Below are positions 1-12,100 of a DNA stretch of 64,000 bases, piece after piece. Made by a program: the position numbers and the translations under genes. This stretch comes from Ectocarpus siliculosus (lineage: Eukaryota > Sar > Phaeophyceae > Ectocarpales > Ectocarpaceae): positions 629,446-693,445 of the forward strand of contig FN647938.1 in the NCBI GenBank assembly GCA_000310025.1. Reading direction: 5' to 3'. The notes beneath the pieces were generated by a model. It searched no databases. It worked only from the letters and a program-made list of their open reading frames with translations, and had not been told where the DNA came from. Position 1 is the first letter of the stretch. Every line of letters starts with the position of its first letter.

Positions 1-230
1 ATATAATGAACCCCCCCCCCCCCCCCCCCCCCCCGTCCTCCTGTGTATGTTCTTCTCTCGCCGCCGCCGCGTCACGTATGTTCTTATCTGTAGCACCAGT
101 CGTACACCTCATGTGTGGGTTCTTATTCTTAACAACACGCCCGACCTGAGCACGTACGTGTTCTTATGGGCAAGTTCTTAAAAATTGGATTTTTTGAGGC
201 TCATATTCTTAACTGCCACATTCTTAAGTG
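1..230 (+). repeat. TTCTTA motif cluster, with a poly-C run at 11-34
   Basis: After a run of 24 C, the motif TTCTTA (often followed by T or A) recurs about seven times within 160 bp, always on the plus strand and at irregular spacing. The same motif fills the inverted-repeat element at 1103-1706, so this is probably the truncated end of a related element cut by the window edge. No terminal repeat is visible here. Confidence 0.5.
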
Positions 231-1102
231 CGGGCCGCCTCTGTATACGGACATACGGACAGATGAAGGTACTGGGTAGGGAGATCGGAACGCTTTTTAA
301 AGTGAAGACGACAACAACAAACACTGGCCCAGTCCCGACGTCCTACTTCACGTTCGAGTCTCCGACTCATTAATTACAGTTTCATTCCTTTGTCTTTTCT
401 TCTTCATCCTGATTGCACCGCTTGTTGCTCTCGGCGAGATGAGAAATGCTTGTTCCACCGCATGTTGCTCCCTGCGAGAAGCGAGATGCGAAAGCCTGGT
501 GTGTTTGCTTGAGGGGTCGGGGTCTGCAAAGACATTAACGCTGGAACTCGACTTCTACGCTCGCACTATGATAAGGAAAAGCACCAGGCGATACCAGAAA
601 ACCGCAGGTAATGCCTGTTAGGGGGTGCATCTTGGGGACACTCACTCAAAATGTAGATACAGCATGCTGCAGTAGTGCCATGCTGTTGTGCACAGTAGTA
701 GTTTAGTGTAGACTGACTCATCAAGACACGCCGAGCCCTATACGGTTCCAGTCCATCGGTTTGTCAGAAGCGAGAGGCAGGTGAGGTTCTACGGCATCCA
801 TGTCTACATGCAATGGTCCCACGATGCCAAGCTGAAAATAACATGTGGACATGCATGCACAGCGAGAAAGAAAAATGAGCACGCCGCACACCATCACTGC
901 ACCGAGGAGGGGTCGGCACCATACATGCATTCCCTCGAGAGGTGTCACGCGGATAGTACAGCAGGGGTGGGAGATGAACCCTTCTACCACGTATTGGAGA
1001 TCCATGGTAAAAATGTCGCGAGCGCTGGTTACCGCAGTAGACTTGTACTCAAGACTACCTACTAGGTGATGAGAGAACACAAGTCCTTGGCTGGTATGCA
1101 TA

Positions 1103-1706
1103 CAGTTAGCGCCCGCAATTAAGAAACGCTTATTTCAGGCCCAGGCTCAAATTCTTATTGTGGGCTATAAACTCAAGCGTTTGTCGTCAATTTCTTATGT
1201 CAAGTAGTTTCTTACTTTTTCGTGCCGCCGAATCCTGCTGAATTTCTTAAATCGGCAATTTCTTATTTTCTCTGCTCACGAGAGCTGGTGGAGAGCACCA
1301 TCAAAAACGTACAGCAGACAGCATATCGCAGCCTGTCTGGTGTGCTGTGCCAGAGCCGAAGCGCCAGAGAGCGGCAGAGCTGGCAGGGGGCCGGAGGGGG
1401 CGCCGCAAAAAAAACACACTCCCCCCTCGTCGTACAACTAATAATGCACTTGGGAGGGGCGGTATGGGAGTTGGGGGAAAGAGCGAGAGATAGGAGGAGC
1501 TGTGGGGTGTTTCTTATTCGACACACTCTCCCGTAACCCCGCGTTTCGTATGTAGTAGGGCAGCGGTCGCCGCTGTTTCTTATTGAGACATTTCTTATTG
1601 TGTGACCCAGACTGAGCCATGTTTCTTAACCCTAGTTTGTTATTTTTCGTGGAAAAGTGAGCCTCTATTTCTGAAGAAAATATTTCTTGATTGCGGGCGC
1701 TAACTG
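1103..1706. mobile_element. Non-autonomous TIR element with subterminal TTCTTA repeats
   Basis: The left end 1101-1126 and the right end 1683-1708 are inverted copies matching at 25 of 26 positions (CAGTTAGCGCCCGCAATT and onward inside a flanking TA). TA on both sides (1101-1102 and 1707-1708) fits the target duplication of Tc1/mariner-like elements, although a 2-bp duplication is weak evidence. The interior has no convincing reading frame but holds about ten copies of TTCTTA, mostly as TTTCTTAT, on the plus strand; the left terminal repeat carries one in the opposite orientation. Repeated motifs near the ends of DNA transposons are commonly transposase-binding sites. The element is about 604 bp and depends on a transposase encoded elsewhere. 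Confidence 0.65.
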
Positions 1707-1708
1707 TA

Positions 1709-4700
1709 CTAACGTATGCTACAAATGCACATCAGTACATACTCCGGAGTAGCACATCAGTACATACTCCGAAAGGAGCACATCATCAGTGCACTCGGGA
1801 GTAGTAGACTACTACCGTAATTCTTCTTTGGACAGGCCAACTTTCATAACAAGTCGGCAAATCGGAAATTGGAAAGACGCCGACAGAGAGATGTAAATCC
1901 AATGTGTCGGAAAAGGAAGAAAGTTTACCAGGTACTACTGTAAATCTGCTTCTAATAACTCATAGCTACAACTCATGGCTCGGGTGAATACAACACAAAA
2001 TAGTGAAAGCGAAGCTGGAGAAAACATGAAAATATGGCTACTCGTACCCCAGAATGGATATGTCGTTGGGTTTTTCCGCCGACCAGGCGATGCTCTCGTT
2101 TTCCCGTCGACACTCGGGATCCGAGTGAATGAACGCTGCAGAGAGTTGCAGTTTCGTCCCTTTGAAACCCATTTCCATGCTGAAGGGGGCGTCGAGACAT
2201 CTTCCCTCAGTACTTCTCACCCATCTCACCGAACCGACACAAACAGAGAGCTTGTTGCCAACGTTTACACGGCGTGTGTGTACCTTTACAAAGTTCTTTG
2301 AAATGTATCGCTCAAGAACAGCCTAATCGGGAATTGCACAACCCCTTGCCTGTTGTATGCCCACGGCAGACTAACTCCCGCGGCTCGTGGGGTGTTGGCA
2401 TGGCGCGATGCCCCTCGTGAATATCGAGGTGCCTCCAAACGGTCCAGGACGCAACAAGATTGCTCCGGTGGAAACAGATCAACAGACGATCGAGACACAA
2501 GCGGCACCAAGAGAAGGAACAGCGGCGGGGCAGAATCTAGCAGGAACACTAGCAACAGACCAAGAGTTAGCTAGGACTGGAGGTAACGGCCATGCACATT
2601 TTTCAGTAATATTCCCATGGGTGGTGCTGAGCAGATCGCCAGCAGTCGCGGCTTGCGGTAGGGGAAGCTGCGGGGTCATTGGCTAAGGAAGATGAAGTCA
2701 CCGGTGACGAGGAAACCGAGCAGTTGCACCACAGGAAGTTGCCGAACGACTCATCTTCAAGGACACTGTACAGATATGTAGCTGCCCTTTCGCAAGCTTT
2801 TGCTCTGTTGCGCACTGGATTTTCAGCGACCCGTGTCTATTGAAAAGGGATCAGAATCCCGGTGGTCACAAACAGATGCGGCTTGTCTACGCCGCTATGT
2901 GCTTCTCATTGTAGACACGTTCCATAGTAACAATCGGGGCGCTCTACGTTCAGTGGAACCTAAAAGGATGCGCTGATTGGCCTATTAATAAACTTCCATA
3001 GGCACGCGTCGGCCACGATAACAGCCAGTTAAGATTGAGAGCACCGAACCCAATGTGTGAAATATAGCGAACCCTCCACACGACGTGCCACCGTTGGTGG
3101 TGCTTTTGAGTGAAGTCGAATCGTCTCTTGCCTTGAGGTGGTACACGTTGCACCTCGAACAAGCAGTAGCCATGATGTCTTGCTGATCTCGACGCCACCG
3201 TCGGCACCGCTGCCGCGGCGACGTCGCTCTTCCCACCACTACCCCACCAAACCCAATCGGGGCTTCGACTCTGACGCAACATCTCGTCCTGGTGTGTCCT
3301 GCCTGACGCCGTCGAATCACCAGACGTCGTTGTCAGGTGAGAAGATCGGCAGACAAAGAACGAAAGAAGGCTATGATGCTACGTTCCCAAACTTGTTGTC
3401 GTTGTTGCTATCCCGTCGTTGGTGGTGGTGCCGGCCTTGTTTTCATACTCGGATCATCTGGGCAAATGAGCGGCAACATGGAAACGGTAGCAGCCTCATG
3501 CGGCCAAATTGAAGTTGTTTCGCGGAACGATTGCTGGCTGTCAACTTGTGTACGTTCCAAGGGTCAAGAATCGATTTGAGTACAGGCCTCAAAATACCAA
3601 AGTACGTAGTTCGTCCCGAACAACGGACAGCGTGCAAAGTTTCGTAGCCTGCAACTTTTCTGCGTCTGCTCCCTACTCCCGTCCATTCTTTTGTATTTCT
3701 TTTCTGTTGCGAAGAGCGGAAGAAACGAGCTACGGCAACGACCAGCAGCCCGTCGACCAAGAACCAGGAAGCGCGCTTTCGAACGCATTCTCCGTGGCCT
3801 CAAGTCCGTCGAGGAGCACTTCAGAGGCATCACCGAGCGAGGAAGGTGATATTGCGTGGGAGGGGTGGGAGCCCTTACAGCGTGGTTGCTTTTCTGTGCA
3901 TCTTTCGGCCACTCTATCGAAAGAAAAAATGTTCGTGATCTTCTGAAGAGCACCAGCAAGAGTGTTGGAGGGGTACATTAGCAACCGCACCAACACGCCT
4001 AGGTGTCGTTCTATCGTTGACTCCAGCGCCAGTATTAAGGTCTGAAGCAAGATGCCTTACCACTGTTGTTGCAACGATCATGACGCCGGCTTTTTTATCT
4101 GGTGCGCCTGATTTCAACAATGCCAATCAAAACGGTGCCCAGCTGGCGAGGCCGAGAGCATGTCGCTTCGGCAACACCGGTGCAGTGTAGAGCTCTTGGA
4201 AGTCCCGGCATGTATGTATACTACCAACACACCGACCCTTGTCAGAGGCACCGGCGTACTACAGAACGGTATGATTGATATTGACTGTGTCACGCAGTTT
4301 CGCAGGCACTTCGCGGGGCACGGACACTACTCAACCAGTAATGCCCCCCGGCAAATATCGAGCGATGTGATCAAGCTCGGACCAACACCACCTGCCGTTT
4401 GTCTATAAATATGTTTGCCATTTCTCCTGCTGCTGTCGCTGCTCTTGTTTGCCTCGGCGTCCAGAGTACTATACCCACCAGCTGAACGTGGCAGTTACAC
4501 CGGACGGAAAGATCATGTGAGACTCTTGGGGCCCCCGTTGGCATCACACCCGACGACTCCTCGGTGCTGCAGAAATACATCCTTGGGGTGGGGGTTGTAG
4601 CGACAGATTTTCCCGGAACGTTCGGCACTCCATCGCAAAATGCCGAACCTCATATTGTAGCCTGGTGCTTGAAAACACGGCCGACCCCGCTGGGCCGACC

Positions 4701-7700
4701 AGGGCCCCTTGATACGATCCTCCCATGCTATTCCACTCAGTTCATGACGCTGACTGCAAGTTTAATTTACGCCGAGCTAAGGCTCTCGTCAACAACAGCA
4801 CCACCAATTTGTGTTATCGGTCAAGCCCTACGTCGGTGGTGCATGTGTTCCGTGTTCCTTCGTACAGTTTTGTCTCTCGTCAGGGAACCCCAGGTCACCC
4901 GACGTCCCCCCTATCGCGGGTGAGCCCCGAAGCATGTTCAGGGCTCTTCTTGAGCAGCTGTCAACGCAAAACACAATCGGGCAGCGAATGAACAGGCACG
5001 AACGGATGTGACGTTCTGTTCCAAACCCACTGATCGAATAACATTCTCTCTCTCTCTGGGGAAACTCGGCAGCACGGGGAAATACTTGACTTACGAGGAC
5101 GGCCGGGGGGGGATCCTCGCCAACAACTTCTTCGAAGAACAACTCCACTACTCCACGGCCAATCCGAGTGTGAGTGGCTCGAGCACGCAAGGGGAATAAG
5201 CGATATATTATGTTTGTAGTGCCTGCCTTCAGACTCTTGTCATGTTCTTGGTGGAGTTTTGCCACCCCGGGTAGACAAGGGTTCCGGATGGCCGAGAGCG
5301 ACGAAAATATTCCGCTCTTACGCATAGTTAAGTACCGCGTGATACGATATTTTTTTCCAACTCCCACCACTAAACTCACTTCGGTATCCGATCCCTGGTG
5401 ATCTTGTGCAATAGGCATGTGTCATTGTTTGGGGGGGACATTCGTCGATGCAAAGAATATACGTGGCGTTTGTAGCTAGTCTCCGTCGCGATGTACCTGG
5501 TGCTATCTATCCCACGCCAAAATGAGTTGTTTCTGTTGGAACTATCCGTTCCTTCGACGCTCCGCGCTCGAGCCTCAGATTGGACCAGTTGAATCTCCTC
5601 CTATTGGACCCCGTGAATCTACTCCAATTGGAGGTGAATCTACTCGAATGTATCTCGACATATAGCAGCACGACACGTTGGAAAAACACGCTACGATCGT
5701 CGTTAATGTGAAGACAACCCTCTTTTCTGCGTTTTTTTTGCTGGATCATTGCTTTTCCTACGCGTGGCAGTATCGCAAGATGAAGAGGGGGCGGTTCAGG
5801 CTATGTTCGGGCGAAGACTGCTGTACCGTGACGTAGTACGCGACTACGGCTGTCACCGTGGAGGGGTGTTTGAGGGGCCGTACAGGTGCTACCTGTTCCG
5901 ACGGGATATGAACAGGCGGCGGCGGAGGCTACTGTGGCGCGAGTGCTGGTGGTGGAAAGTTCTTGCTCGGGACATTCCAAGCAGTTTCGATCGCCGACGT
6001 TTGAGAAGAAGATTGTAGATATCTTCCTGCTACTGCTACGGGTGAGGAAAGGGGGCGAAAGAGTACGGTGTAACTTGGACTTGTATGCGGCCACCGCTTC
6101 TCTTGGGGACATCGAAACAATGGGGGTTGCCGTTGTTGGCTGTTGGTTGTTTGCGCGTAAGCGCTCTGGAGGTACAAGCTTGTGTTTGGAGCCGAAACTG
6201 ACTTGACTAAAACAGACGCAGTGCTTCTCCGTCAAGAAAAAGGCGTCCTTTCTGATTCGATAGACTACGGGTCTGCTGTCGTGTCATGCCTTACGTGGGA
6301 TGGATTATTGGGTTTCCCGGGAACAGTATCCGTTCGATGTCAAGCGGTCCTTGACGGTATCATTGATGGGTCGCACACGAACCCGAGCTTTACAGTACCA
6401 TCCTGCAGGGAAAAGGTAGATGGTGGAGGTACTGTCGGAGTATGGTATAATGACCACGCCAGACTGTTTGTGTGCGGCAAATATTGGTAGCTTTTGCCAC
6501 TGTAGTGGACGGCGGTAGGCTTGCTTGCGATCCAGTTGTTGAAGAAGCAAGTTGATTCCACACGATGCTGGAAGACCATGGATACAGAACTGAAATTGCA
6601 CACAGTGAGCTAACCCAAAGTAGGCGGACACCTGGCTTTGAACGGAAAATATGCCGGTGAATGGCTATTCCCTGGCGGGGAATGTGAGGGAAATTGCGTC
6701 CTTCATGTTGGGTGAGAACGCAGACGATATAATATGTATTAACGTAATGGTGTACAATAGTGTCAAAATATGACGGGTTTGGTTGAGATATGACGTTTCC
6801 CATTCATTGGTCCCATGTTTGTTGAAGATGAGTCCGGGGACTCAAATAGGGGCTTATTCAGGAAGAAGCTGAGAGGTTCATTGCCACCCGCGTTTCAGGG
6901 TTGCACAGCGAGAGCATTTTGCCGGGGATCCGCTGTTGCAGTTTTGGCGTTGTTTTTCGAGTCCAATCTACATAGTGTAGGAGAATTTTCAATGGCAATA
7001 TCATGTCCGATCAAGAACAGATTTAGGGGATTTATGCATCATCGTTCGTAGTTTTCTAAGTCCAATCGATTACTGTGGACTTATGTGTACATTGAAAGAG
7101 GCCAATTTTATTATCTTCACCGCCACCACACAACAAGAAGAGACACGCCACAACGCCTTTCCAGCAGGCTACGATCAATTTGCCCATAGAACGAGGCAAG
7201 CGAGCTTCTACGCTTCTACCCTCATCGTTAGTCTGCACCACAACAACGATGCGCGTTTCTACCTTCCCGAAAACCGATGTGCCACGGTCCACATGGCGTG
7301 CCATCCCAACACGTTTCCGTTCGAGATGGGGTTTTCTTCTGGGGGAGCCTGTGTACTGTCGTCTCTTCAGCCTTGATGCCTGGCAATGCACCAATATTAT
7401 GCCGGTGCACGAGCGAGAGAACCAGGACAAGCGGGCACGTTCATATCACCGTACACCCCAAGACACCAGTACATATTACCAGGAAGAGAAAATCTCTGTA
7501 ATAGGTTTGCACGCTACGCCGAGGCAAGCTGCGTTGTCGATCTTCTTGTAGCAGGACCAAGGCACATGCCAACAAGGTCGGTACAGTTTGGTTCGGGAAC
7601 TTTGCGGTCAGCGAGAAAGTCGGTTGTTGTCGTTGTCACCCGGGGAGGCGTGCAACCGCACAACCCATTTGTTTCGCTGTTTTTGCCAAAACGTCGTGGA

Positions 7701-9133
7701 GTTTATTGTGGTGCCCCTCTCCCAGATCAACCCGTAGCCAAATAATCTATTCATCGCCGAACAAGAAATAATATAAGGAAGGAGAGAACAAATCAATATT
7801 TTCATCTTCTCCATGTCGAAGGTTGGGCTGTTATTTGTTGTCTGTCATAATCATCGTTGTCAGCTGGCGAGAGCGGAATAGACCGGGGCATCTTTTTTTC
7901 CAGATGTGGGCAGTCATTTGATTTTCGGTTGACCGTTCGGCGACGGACTAAAAGCACGAGGTAGCCGGCTTGATTGCGGCTACATCAAACTCTGTTTGTA
8001 GTTCTAGCACGTCAGTAGCTGCTTCGGCCAACCCCGCTACTCCTCCTCCGCATTGGGTTGGGTAAAAGGCAGAGAGCGGCCCGGCGTCTTTTCAGTCGGG
8101 GACGAGAGGGGACAGCGGACTGCGCTATGCTGCTGCTAGCCCCGCTAGCAACGGAAGATACTCCTAGTTTTATCGGTCGCATCACACACAAAGGCAGCGT
8201 GTGAGCGCTGATACTGCACATCGTTTCTTTCCTTTTGCCCGTCGGCCATCCCGCCCGCACCAACCCTCCCAGGGTATGTCCGCCGGCCGCAGCCCGCATG
8301 CGATCCGCCGAGTATGAGTATTTGCCTCTCCTGTGCATATCCTCCAGCACTATGCGACAAAAAAGCGCTTGCTGCAGACCCGCCCAGTGTGGGCACTGAG
8401 CCTTGTCGATGGCAACAAGACGAGTGAGTGTGGTAGTGTGGGAAAGACGGGACGGATCCGAGAGGCTTCTACAACAAGAAGGAGTATGTAATTGCCTGGG
8501 TTGTTCGTCTTGCCCGCCTACCCTCTCGCCCCTCAGGGCGTTGCCTCCGACAAATCAATGTAGCACTGCCGACACGCTACATGTACCTGTTTCTACGCGG
8601 TGTGTCAGCCAGCGCATGCTCAGATGCAGGAGTAGACATTGGCGCTGTGTTGTCAACAGATATGGGAGAAGACATGCAACAAGAAGGGCAGATCAGGGGC
8701 AGATGATGCAGCGCTTCCAAAACCGGACACCAGACACGTGGCAGACACCAGACGCCGCAGCATGCTTTCGGGGTGTTGTTACGCCAATTGACGGTTTCCG
8801 CACCACAGACCTGCACCCTGCGCCTACATCGCTGCACTGCTGCATCCGTGCACCAGATTCAGACACCAGATCTCACACATCATACATCACACAGCAGTAT
8901 CGAGGAGGTTCCGCCGCGAACCTGTGGTTCGTTTCCCGAACCGAAAGTTCCATGCGGAGGTTGCCTTACTTCTCGGCTTCCGGGCACGTCACGTTGTCGG
9001 TGCTCCGACTCCCTTGCAGATGTTACTCTCGTTGGCAGCAATTCTGTGCTGTGAGCGGTGGCGGTGGAACAAAGAAGCTGCTCCTCCCACCCCCTCCCAG
9101 TTCTCTACGTCTTCTTGGCCGTAACGCGAACCG
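1709..9133. other. Gene-poor DNA with no supported gene
   Basis: I find no exon set that joins by phase or carries a known domain. A short direct repeat (ACATCAGTACATACTCCG, twice) lies at about 1732-1773. Open stretches at 4.4-5.0 kb (plus), 5.8-6.5 kb (both strands) and 7.1-7.4 kb (minus) look mildly protein-like but lack ATG starts, clear splice sites or recognisable motifs; they may be decayed coding DNA. At 5570-5645 a GAATCT...AATTGG phrase repeats about three times. Confidence 0.4.
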
Positions 9134-12100
9134 ATGGCGATCGAAATGCCTGATGATGATGACCGTGGTGCAGCTCTCCTGATCTCAAGCGCAGCGCACT
9201 GGCTTGAGTTCCTCCCAGCTGAGGGCGTCGCTATGTGCTGTGGAGTTTGTGCAGGTTTAAAGCAGGTATGTCGACGTTGCTGTCTCTGTTCTTTGCACGC
9301 TTTGAAATCATTCAGAGATGCATGGACAGGGCTAGACAATGTGTAGATAGGGGCCATCATCATTACCACCCCGGCTCGTCACTTACGTTTTCTTTGTCGA
9401 GTGTTTTCAACGGTTGAAACATGTGCCTCTCCACTACGGCTGTGCACTTCGGTCCGTGCACTTAGTACCGCGTGCCTGGACCCAGTCGGGCAAAGAGGGG
9501 GTATACATCATCTGGCTGATACGCTGAAGCTATGACAATGAGATTGCTACAACTTTGACAGGAGGGCATGTGCCAGGAGTACGATAAGCATACGGGTTCG
9601 GGGGGCTACCTCGTTCATAGCGCCAGTGTTCCGGTCCTGTGGAACCCTTCCTACTTATGTTGGTTTTACCACTTCGTGCTATGCGTTAGTGTACCACTCT
9701 ACTCCCCACAGGGCTGATTCTTGGGCACATGTCCTCTCAGCCCCGGTAACCCCTAACCATGCAGCCCTCTGTCGTGTGGAAATTAAGTTCCAATACTTGG
9801 CGCGCTTCCCAGGAACTGAGATTTTCTCTCACGCCACGCCCATACAGTATACAGTGAAGGGCAACTTGGTCTTGGATGCGCAAAAACTGACTTGATTGCT
9901 GTAGACGAGGAAAAGGATCGTGAACGTTCTCGCCGTATGTGACGATTCGACTAGGACAAGCGCCGCCGAAGGAAGATGGCAAAAATATGACTCGTGTGTG
10001 GCCTTCACCCTGGTGACCCCACCTGGTGGGTTTAAACCATGCCAAACGTGTAACAACTGACGACACCACCCATCGGAATGCCGACACAGGCCGCGGAGGA
10101 GGACAGGTTATGGAAGGACCTGTGTCACCGGAGATGGCGTCGGGTCAACGTCGACGTTGCCCGCCCCAACAACAGGAAGTGTGACGGCGGCGGCAGCGTC
10201 ATCGGGGGGCATCAGGCTGCGTACGCGTCGCTCAACGGGTGGCGCGACCCAACGAACAGACTCAGGCGCACAATCCTATCCACTGCTCCGAACGATGCTG
10301 TGGTAAGTATGTCTTCGGGGAAAGGAGTAGGGACGCGGGCCGCACACGGGTGATTTTCCAAGGAGAGAAGGGAGAAGGAGACTCCGTTGGGAGCGGATGG
10401 CATCGTTTTTTAAGTGGAAGCCCTCGAGATGCTGGCCAATAAGGACACCACGGACTGGCACTTGTCGAGGGCGATGCGCCCACTCTTGTGCCGGCAAGCG
10501 ACCATGCACACAATCCAGCAAGAATCTGCTCCGGCTGGTAGTCACACCACAGACTCCACCTGTCGAGGGTGCGGCGCTTTGCACTCTTGCGCCGCCAAGC
10601 GACCATGCACAAATCCAGTAAGAATCTCCGGTTGGCAGTCAACGCTGGGCTTTTGGGGTGGTTGAATCAAGCCGTTGTTGGCCGTGGCCAGTAAGGAAGC
10701 AGAAATGCGGTTTCCCTTCCCTCTGCCGTTCCTCCTGTCAGAGATCTTTTTTTCAGAGTCCAACACTCTGTTTCGTTGCGATTTTTCTCCGCCAATACCC
10801 GTTTCGGAGCGTTTCCCAAGTGAAGCAATCCATTGCCTCAGACTGAGTCAGTGGGTATTCCCGACCGTTCGACCCCTGCCGGCCTCCACCGTGCCCCCCC
10901 CCCCCCCCCCCCCGTCCTCTTCCCTTTATGCCCCAAAGACCGGACGACGATTTACCCGAGGGGCTCAAGGGGTGGCCCCCGGAGGTGGACCTGTGAGTTT
11001 CGAGTTTTTCATGAAATCAAGAGCAGGCACACCACGCATGGGAGGTTTCCCGGCAAAAAACAATGAAGAGAGTTGAAGGAGTTGTCATTCCTGGTGCGCT
11101 GTCGTTTGACACCGCCACCACCATCACAATGTAGACGATTAACACGTTGAAGAACGGTCACGATGCGGCAGGCGACGAACATCTCCGGCATGGACGTCGG
11201 CCCTTGTCGAGTCGTCGTTTGCTCCGCCGACTTCGCCTGGTACTACAACGTGCGGCAAGGCTCGAACACGTCGAGACAACGACGGCAGCAGCCCCGAGAC
11301 GCAACCAGCGATAGTGCCAGTATTGACAGCGGTGGAGGCGGTGGCCAAAACGGCGGAGGGGGTGCCGCCGAATCAATCGTCGAGTCTTCGTCGGGCGCTG
11401 GGGGGTCATCTCGCACGCTACGGGGTTTCCAGCTGCCGTCGTCTGGCGTTACGGAGGCGAGGTACTCGGGGGACGGAGAGCGATGCTTCTTCGGCACTGT
11501 CTCAGGCCACATCTTCGTCGTGAGTGGGATCGGGCCGGGTCTCCTGGTAGCTTGCTAACTTTTCTCAATTTATGTGGGCTATTCTCCTGTTCATGCTGTT
11601 CTAAACGAATATGTGCATGTACATAATGTACCATCTGTCAGAGTATTGCACTGTCTGTTATTTTTCTGTTTTTTTTTGTGCCGGTTATCGGCGTTTCGCG
11701 TTTACTGACACTCCTTTCGTTTGTTTTATCCTTCCTTTTATTTTTTTCACTCCTTTTCTCTCGGACGTGTGCTTTTTCTTTGCCACCTTCTTGCTCTCCT
11801 TGTTTCTCGATGTCTTGACGACGCTGTTTGCTTACCCCTACCTGGTATTCGCCAGCACAAATGTGGTGGTGACGACGACGATAAGGATGGCGAGAGACAC
11901 CGATCTTCCGAGGCTGTCGAGCCTTGGACACCGACCCTGGCGCTCTCGAGTCCCACAGGAAGCCCTGTTGCTGTAAGACAGGTATGGTCCTTTTCGTGAC
12001 TTGGCTCTGGCTCGAATCGAATAGCATAGGTTCATTATTTCTCCGGACACAGTACTTGCGTACTTAGCTGAAGCGAAGAGTGCAACAGGGGAGACTGAAG

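Noticed and set aside
4160-5010. Possible decayed coding region on the plus strand
   Set aside because: Plausible peptide pieces appear in three different frames, but none matches a family I recognise and no splice logic connects them.
8403-9182. 259-codon plus-strand frame
   Set aside because: Compositionally odd (Cys, Arg and Ser rich), no motif, and it overlaps the true first exon of the F-box gene in another frame.
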